From: a virus
IMG/VR virus record: IMGVR_UViG_3300033182_000538
Location: 102,989-166,988 of that record
Strand: one strand, 5' to 3'
Length of the DNA stretch: 64,000 bases
The notes beneath the pieces were generated by a model, which had not been told where the DNA came from, ran no database searches, and saw only the letters and a program-made list of their open reading frames with translations. The translations under genes and the position numbers were made by a program. This document shows, in pieces, positions 59,852-64,000 of the stretch. The number at the start of each line of letters is the position of its first letter. Position 1 is the first letter of the stretch.

Positions 59852-59879
59852 AAAAAAGGGTGACCGAAGCCACCCTTTT
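59852..59879 (-). terminator. Intrinsic terminator after the major capsid gene, UUCG loop
   Basis: Minus strand AAGGGTGGC-TTCG-GTCACCCTT then TTTTATTTT: a seven-pair stem (one G-U) closed by the extra-stable C(UUCG)G tetraloop, 23 bases after the capsid stop. Confidence 0.95.
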
Positions 59880-59901
59880 ATATCATTATGGTTAATTTAG
59901 A

Positions 59902-61494
59902 TTACCCTAAAGTATCCAAACCTGCGCAGTATACTTTACCATAGAACTCACCTCTCACCATTTGCTTAGCGTAACGAGTCATTACACCTTTTCTTGGTTG
60001 GAAGTTAGTTGGGTCGTATACTAACGGAGTCATAATTAACGGAATGTAAGGAGCGTAAACAGCACCAGTTTCAAGGAATTGTGAACCTTTGAAACCTAAT
60101 AAGATTACGTTCTCTTTCATATAAGGATTCTTGTACACTTGGTATCTGTTAGCGAATGAACCTACTTGAGAAACACCCATAGCAAATTGCATTTCGTTAC
60201 CTGTACCAGCAGCAGTAAATCCTGAGATAGATTCTAACACTGTAGCAACATCAGGAGATACTACCATAAAGTTAGCACCACCTCTCATTGTCTTAGAGTG
60301 GATTTGGTTAGAAACTCTTTGTAACACTGTACCAAGAGTCTGGAACCATTGTTGTTGAGTGTATCTAGCAGCAGTACCTGAAGCAGCAAATGCTGAACCA
60401 TTCCACTCATCACCTACTTTAGCAGACCAGTGACCTTCAGTCAACGCATTAGACATTAACATATCTAAGATTTCTAAGTCAATCTCTTGTGAGATGTACT
60501 CTGATAACATAGAAGTTAATTCAGCTTCAGCATCGATTGAGTGGTATGCGTTCAAGTCTTGCGCGAATTCTGGTGTCCACTGTGCTTTTAACTTTCTTGT
60601 CTTAGCAACGATTGGCACACTTCTTAATTCTACGTTCAACTCTGGAATACCTAAGTCAGTACCACCAGAAGTAGTATCTTCGAAATCACCTCTTGTGATA
60701 TCAGTTGGTTGTTTTTGGTAGTTAACTACAATATTAGTAATTGAGTCAGACCCTTCAACAACGAATCTTACATTTGAACCTACAATAGCAGTGTATGCTG
60801 GGAAGTAGTTAGTAATGTTCGAACCTGAAATTTCAAATGCTCTTACACCTTCTGAATCGTAACCTGACAATGAAGATACAGGCACAGACACTGTTCTTAA
60901 AGTAGCATTAGCCATTGAAGCTGAGAACTTAGAATCGTAGTTTACAATACCGAAACCAGCAGCTGAACCTAGGTCGATAGCACCTGATACAGGAGTAGCG
61001 ATAACTGCAGATGAAGTTTCGTTGATTGTGTAACCAAATCTACCAGCACCATAAAGACCTTCTACAGCGTTTGAACCAGTTTCAGTAATACCGAATACTG
61101 AGTCAGTTTGTGAATCTTTACCTGCGCCAGTTTCAAAACCAGGTTGTGCAGTACCATACTTGAAGTCCAAGTAGAATACAAGACCTGATGGTAAGTTCAT
61201 TGGTTGTACAGAAACGAATTCTTTAGCAGCGATTTCGCTGAAAATTCTTCTTACCAATGGTAAAGCTACACCAGCCCACTCTTCTGAGTTTGCAGATGTA
61301 CCAGTTTGTGAAGCCTCTTTTACCAACTCTCTAGCTTGGTTTTCAAGAAGAGTAGCAATAGAGCTTCTTTCGAATTCAGACTCGATACCTTCTAAAAGGC
61401 CAGTCTGTGTCCACTTATCTACCAATCCTTTTGTCTCTTCAGACATTTTTCTTTGGAAACCGGCAGACTCGTTTAATAATGAATTTGTATCCAT
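59902..61494 (-). CDS. 23: Major capsid protein (gp23-like)
   Basis: A 530-residue protein (T4 gp23 is 521 before cleavage). GFQRKMSEETKGLVDKWTQT, LLEGIESEFERSSIATLLEN and SEEWAGVALPLVRRIFSEIA are hallmark segments of the N-terminal region, and AKEFVSVQPMNLPSGLVFYL starts the HK97-fold core. RKLKAQWTPEFAQDLNAYHS, YISQEIDLEILDMLMSNALT and GANFMVVSPDVATVLESISG follow in T4-like order. The propeptide cleavage site should lie near residue 60-70, after an acidic residue, as in T4, but I cannot place it. AGAGGAAA precedes the ATG and a strong terminator follows the gene. Confidence 0.98.
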   Translation of the reverse strand: MDTNSLLNESAGFQRKMSEETKGLVDKWTQTGLLEGIESEFERSSIATLLENQARELVKEASQTGTSANSEEWAGVALPLVRRIFSEIAAKEFVSVQPMNLPSGLVFYLDFKYGTAQPGFETGAGKDSQTDSVFGITETGSNAVEGLYGAGRFGYTINETSSAVIATPVSGAIDLGSAAGFGIVNYDSKFSASMANATLRTVSVPVSSLSGYDSEGVRAFEISGSNITNYFPAYTAIVGSNVRFVVEGSDSITNIVVNYQKQPTDITRGDFEDTTSGGTDLGIPELNVELRSVPIVAKTRKLKAQWTPEFAQDLNAYHSIDAEAELTSMLSEYISQEIDLEILDMLMSNALTEGHWSAKVGDEWNGSAFAASGTAARYTQQQWFQTLGTVLQRVSNQIHSKTMRGGANFMVVSPDVATVLESISGFTAAGTGNEMQFAMGVSQVGSFANRYQVYKNPYMKENVILLGFKGSQFLETGAVYAPYIPLIMTPLVYDPTNFQPRKGVMTRYAKQMVRGEFYGKVYCAGLDTLG

Positions 61495-61517
61495 TTTTAT
61501 TTCCTCTATTTTTAATT

Positions 61518-62585
61518 TTACTTAATTAGACCGGCCAATTTCTTAAATCGGTCAGCCACATCATTACCTTCTGAGATTATAGATTTGCTAGGAGCAGTTG
61601 ATGTAGTTGGTTTTGAAGCCAAAGACTCCTTAACAACTGTTTTAGGTTTTCTTGCAACATTTAAGTTTTCACCTAATGTAGCGAATACCAATTTAACTTC
61701 TCTTAAATTAGCAGCTCTATCAAAATTCTCAATAACTTTCATTTTTTGTGACTCATTCAAATCAAAAGTTCTGAATACTTTATTAGTATAAAGAAGTTTA
61801 GCGTTCAAAAGATTTACTTCGTTAATAGTGTTTCTTAAAGATTCGATAGTCTTGTAAGCTTCTTCTAACTCAGCTTCTTTTTCTTCGTTATAACCTTCTT
61901 CTTTTACTTCTTCTTCAGATACTTCTTCTTCTTCAGACATCTCTTTCAAAGTTGAGATGATTTCTTCTAAAGAAAGTTCTTCATCATTCTCTACTTCAGA
62001 TGAATCAGCAGCATCATCACTTGGTTCAGCGTTTTCACCATCACCAATATCAGATGAGTCTAATTCTTCTTCGATAGATTCTTCTTCATCACCTTCTTCA
62101 ACTTCTTCATCTTCTTCTTCGTTCAAAGAAGCTTCAAGTTCAGCGATTACTGATTCAAGGTCGAGTTCATCCTCTTCCTCTTCATCCATCATCTCTTCAA
62201 CTTCTTCTTCTTCGTTGTAAGTTTCTTCAACTTCTTCTTCAGACTCTTCATCGTGCATTTCCTCTTCGTGAGACTCAATTTCATCAGAAGCGATATCTTT
62301 TACCTCTTCTTCTTCATCGTTGTCTAACTCTTCTTCAACCTCTGCTTCTTCTTCAGAAACTTCAGCGTCATCACCTTCGTGTGAATCTTCAGCCGCCATC
62401 ATTTCTTCCATTTCTTCTTCAACTTCATCTTCTTCATCTAACTCTTCAGCTAGTTTGTGAGAAAGCATTGATTGGAGTTTTGGAGTAAAAGCCTCTTCAA
62501 GAGCCATCTTAGCGTTTGCCAATGCAGTTTCTTTAACCGCTTTAGCGTCAGCAATAGCCTCTTTTAATAAATCAGATTTAGCCAT
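61518..62585 (-). CDS. 22: Prohead scaffold protein (gp22-like)
   Basis: A 355-residue extremely acidic protein: residues about 45-235 are nearly all Glu, Asp, Ser and Met (for example ELDEEDEVEEEMEEMMAAED). It has a helical start (LLKEAIADAKAVKETALANA) and a helical C-terminus with YKTIESLRNTINEVNLLNAK, LLYTNKVFRTFDLNESQKMK and FKKLAGLIK, the part that is recognisably gp22-like. It directly precedes the capsid gene, as in T4. It forms the core that shapes the prohead and is then degraded. AGGAG is seven bases before the ATG. The leader holds two hairpins. Confidence 0.92.
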   Translation of the reverse strand: MAKSDLLKEAIADAKAVKETALANAKMALEEAFTPKLQSMLSHKLAEELDEEDEVEEEMEEMMAAEDSHEGDDAEVSEEEAEVEEELDNDEEEEVKDIASDEIESHEEEMHDEESEEEVEETYNEEEEVEEMMDEEEEDELDLESVIAELEASLNEEEDEEVEEGDEEESIEEELDSSDIGDGENAEPSDDAADSSEVENDEELSLEEIISTLKEMSEEEEVSEEEVKEEGYNEEKEAELEEAYKTIESLRNTINEVNLLNAKLLYTNKVFRTFDLNESQKMKVIENFDRAANLREVKLVFATLGENLNVARKPKTVVKESLASKPTTSTAPSKSIISEGNDVADRFKKLAGLIK

Positions 62586-62616
62586 TACAAATCTCCTAAA
62601 TTATTGTTTTGGACAG

Positions 62617-62684
62617 TAAGATTATTGGGAATCTTAATAGTGTGTTACTATTTCGTAAGTGACCACTCATTAGATGGGAGTGGT
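62617..62684 (-). other. Two hairpins in the leader of the scaffold gene
   Basis: Perfect seven-pair stems TAAGATT/AATCTTA (62617-62636) and ACCACTC/GAGTGGT (62662-62684) in the 152-base gap before the scaffold gene. Neither has a U tract on the mRNA side, so they are more likely stability or processing elements than terminators. Confidence 0.5.
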
Positions 62685-62689
62685 ATTTA

Positions 62690-62707
62690 TTCTACAATAA
62701 GTATATA
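62690..62707 (-). promoter_or_regulatory. Possible late-type promoter of the scaffold/capsid operon
   Basis: Minus strand TATACTTATTGTAGAATA, a weaker relative of the late motif, in the gap between the bS21 homologue and the scaffold gene. Confidence 0.35.
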
Positions 62708-62738
62708 ACAAAAATCAAAAACGATAAAGTGTTTACTA

Positions 62739-62978
62739 TTATTGTTCTTTGATTCTCCTTATGTACTCTCTACGAATCGCATCGTTTCTTTGTTTTCTTC
62801 TACGAGTCGTTGGTTTTGTGTATTCTCTTCGGTCTTTTAGTTCTTGGATAACTCCTGATTCTTTTAGGTTTCTTTTCCAAAAACGTAATGCCGCTTCGAT
62901 ATTTCCATTGATAACCTTAGCTCCCTTAAATACGCCAGGTATAATCATAGATTCTTTTTTTGTTTTTTTTCTTGCCAT
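62739..62978 (-). CDS. rpsU: Ribosomal protein bS21 homologue
   Basis: A 79-residue basic protein that matches bS21 closely in order: VINGNIEAALRFWKRNLKES, GVIQELKDRREYTKPTTRRR, KQRNDAIRREYIRRIKEQ. The E-x-ALR-x-x-KR, G-x-x-x-E-x-x-x-R-x-x-Y-x-KP and basic tail are the family pattern; an extra 15 or so N-terminal residues (ARKKTKKESMIIPGV) precede it. bS21 binds the small ribosomal subunit near the anti-Shine-Dalgarno sequence. I chose the ATG at 62978: the alternative GTG at 63005 lies inside the upstream terminator stem. No Shine-Dalgarno sequence precedes it. It sits among late head genes. Confidence 0.88.
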   Translation of the reverse strand: MARKKTKKESMIIPGVFKGAKVINGNIEAALRFWKRNLKESGVIQELKDRREYTKPTTRRRKQRNDAIRREYIRRIKEQ

Positions 62979-62995
62979 ATAGTGTAGTTTAAAAA

Positions 62996-63027
62996 TAAAA
63001 AACACCTACCACTAATTGCGATAGGTG
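62996..63027 (-). terminator. Intrinsic terminator between head genes and bS21 homologue
   Basis: Minus strand CACCTA ... TAGGTG with a 13-base loop followed by TTTTTTATTTTT. The gene at 63062-63232 ends 35 bases before it. Confidence 0.75.
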
Positions 63028-63042
63028 CTTATAAATATAAAA
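63028..63042 (-). promoter_or_regulatory. Late-type promoter motif before the bS21 homologue
   Basis: Minus strand TTTTATATTTATAAG, so close to the terminator that a transcript started here would begin inside the stem and avoid termination, allowing separate expression of bS21. Confidence 0.45.
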
Positions 63043-63061
63043 ATAAATTTAATCAAATTAG

Positions 63062-63232
63062 TTATTTTTGAATTCCTTCTGATAAATCATCTAATAGGTC
63101 TTTCATATCTCCGAAAGCTCTACCAAATTCTTTTTGTGTTTTAGCGTCAAGTTTTCTAATGTTCTTAATGTGTTTTTTCACTAATTGTGAAAAGTCAACT
63201 GAAATGTCTTGTAAGATATCTGCTTTGTCCAT
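63062..63232 (-). CDS. Small head-region protein, 56 residues
   Basis: A small gene: ATG at 63232 overlapping the stop codon of the previous gene (TAATG) and TAA at 63062. The product, MDKADILQDISVDFSQLVKK then NIRKLDAKTQKEFGRAFGDM and DLLDDLSEGIQK, is helical and charged. In T4 small prohead core proteins (gp67, gp68) are encoded upstream of the scaffold gene, so a similar role is possible, but there is no clear sequence match. It is followed by a terminator. Confidence 0.72.
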   Translation of the reverse strand: MDKADILQDISVDFSQLVKKHIKNIRKLDAKTQKEFGRAFGDMKDLLDDLSEGIQK

Positions 63233-64000
63233 TATTTCTTCACCTTACCTTTTTCGATGTCTCTCTGCAATTCCTCGCCAGCACCAAGTACATACATCAT
63301 AGCAGTTTTAATATCAACATTCATATACTTAGAAATTTTTCTAACTGCCATCATTACGATTCTTTTTTCTTCAGTAGTGTATCCTTCTACGATAGAAGTA
63401 AGTTTCATTGATTTGTTACCTTCTACTTCTTCAAAGTAAAGGTCAGACATAATGTCTTTTAGTTTTGGGTTGTTGATATCAAATTTATATTTTTCCAAAG
63501 CTCTTCTTGCTTTCAAAGCGCTCTTTACTGGAATTACAAAGTATCCTTTTTTCTCACCACCCATTTTCTTAGATAACTTAACGGCCTGAATTTTCATTCC
63601 TTGACCCATTACGTTACCATTCTTTGGATTAACAACAGTGTACTTTTCTGATTCGTTTACTACAACTTCCATTAATCCGATTGCTGTATCACCAACAACT
63701 CTTTCAGCACCATCTGCGTATTTGTTATTTAGAATTGCAATCTTAGCTGGCTTATCAATTATATACATTGGTATCATATTAGTACCAAATGAATACTTGA
63801 TTCCATTCTTTTTCAATTCCTTACCAATATCCATAAATGATTTAGCACCTTTTACGATATCAGCAAGTTTGTCTAACATAGCATCGTGCTTACCTTCGTT
63901 TACTGATTCATCTTTTTCAAGTTCATCGTAAATTTCTAATCCTCTTTTCTGAACATATGATTTAGATTGATTTGGTACAAACGGAATTATTCTTGCTAAT
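63232..64000 (-). CDS. Unknown protein, 5' end outside window
   Basis: The frame is open to the right edge of the window, so the true start lies beyond 64000; an internal ATG at 63879 is not needed. About 255 residues are visible: PFVPNQSKSYVQKRGLEIYD, DELEKDESVNEGKHDAMLDK, SFGTNMIPMYIIDKPAKIAI, GYFVIPVKSALKARRALEKY, and a helical end YMNVDIKTAMMYVLGAGEEL. It resembles no T4 head gene I can name; it is not the gp21 protease. Its position upstream of the scaffold gene suggests a head or morphogenesis role. Confidence 0.7.
   Translation of the reverse strand, partial: LARIIPFVPNQSKSYVQKRGLEIYDELEKDESVNEGKHDAMLDKLADIVKGAKSFMDIGKELKKNGIKYSFGTNMIPMYIIDKPAKIAILNNKYADGAERVVGDTAIGLMEVVVNESEKYTVVNPKNGNVMGQGMKIQAVKLSKKMGGEKKGYFVIPVKSALKARRALEKYKFDINNPKLKDIMSDLYFEEVEGNKSMKLTSIVEGYTTEEKRIVMMAVRKISKYMNVDIKTAMMYVLGAGEELQRDIEKGKVKK

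Noticed and set aside
62979-63005. Upstream GTG start for the bS21 homologue
   Set aside because: It lies inside the terminator stem and U tract and would add MFFIFKLHY, which is unlike bS21.
63638-63931. A 97-residue plus-strand frame at the right edge
   Set aside because: Antisense to the open minus-strand gene that continues past the window edge.

Overview
KIND OF ELEMENT. The window is a contiguous piece of a T4-like (contractile-tailed, straboviral or T4-superfamily) phage genome. It is AT-rich and tightly packed, and every gene I accept lies on the minus strand, so transcription runs from position 64000 towards 1. Recognisable T4-type hallmarks are the clamp (gp45), family B polymerase (gp43), DnaB-type helicase (gp41), RNase H/FEN nuclease, UvsX, gp32, NrdA/NrdB, tail tube (gp19), sheath (gp18), neck and sheath terminators (gp13/gp14/gp15), tape measure, scaffold (gp22) and major capsid protein (gp23). 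I see no tRNA, IS element, integrase or CRISPR array. HOST. Seven promoters before early or replication genes read TTTG-N19/20-TAnnTTnG (for example TTTG-N20-TATGTTTG). This is the vegetative promoter architecture of Bacteroidota and not of Proteobacteria or Cyanobacteria. I therefore infer a Bacteroidota host, probably aquatic; that habitat is a guess. LAYOUT, in transcription order. 64000-59130 holds the head genes (partial unknown gene, 56-aa gene, a bS21 ribosomal protein homologue, scaffold, capsid) and PhoH. 59066-50596 holds four fibre or adhesin-like virion proteins, one with cadherin-like domains, and two small genes. 50583-39948 holds two very long collagen-like Gly-X-Y proteins, each starting with a degenerate Hint/intein-like module. 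Immediately after them come a 2OG-Fe(II) hydroxylase, a GT2 glycosyltransferase, and a glycosyltransferase fused to a PLOD-type lysyl hydroxylase. 39912-24890 holds neck, sheath, tube, chaperone, tape measure and baseplate genes. 24798-18083 holds small genes, a compact family A polymerase-like protein, an unknown 612-aa protein, a methyltransferase, a LamG protein and gp32. 18075-1 holds recombination, replication and nucleotide metabolism, a UDP-galactopyranose mutase/GT2/2OG cassette, a MazG-like protein, two tandem Mom-like DNA hypermodification proteins, an SF2 helicase, a GT-B enzyme, gp43 and gp45. HOW IT FITS TOGETHER. The most exciting unit is the apparent phage collagen biosynthesis island: two substrates of about 300 Gly-X-Y triplets each, very rich in X-Lys-Gly, next to a lysyl hydroxylase/glycosyltransferase fusion that parallels animal LH3 and giant-virus collagen-modifying enzymes. 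A second theme is gene-expression switching. Early genes use host-like promoters placed so close to the start codon that several mRNAs look leaderless and lack Shine-Dalgarno (SD) sequences. Late genes use a different motif (around TATTTATA) and mostly carry good SD sequences such as AGGAG, and the phage encodes its own bS21, the protein implicated in hiding the anti-SD in Bacteroidota ribosomes. A third theme is DNA protection through two Mom-like proteins.
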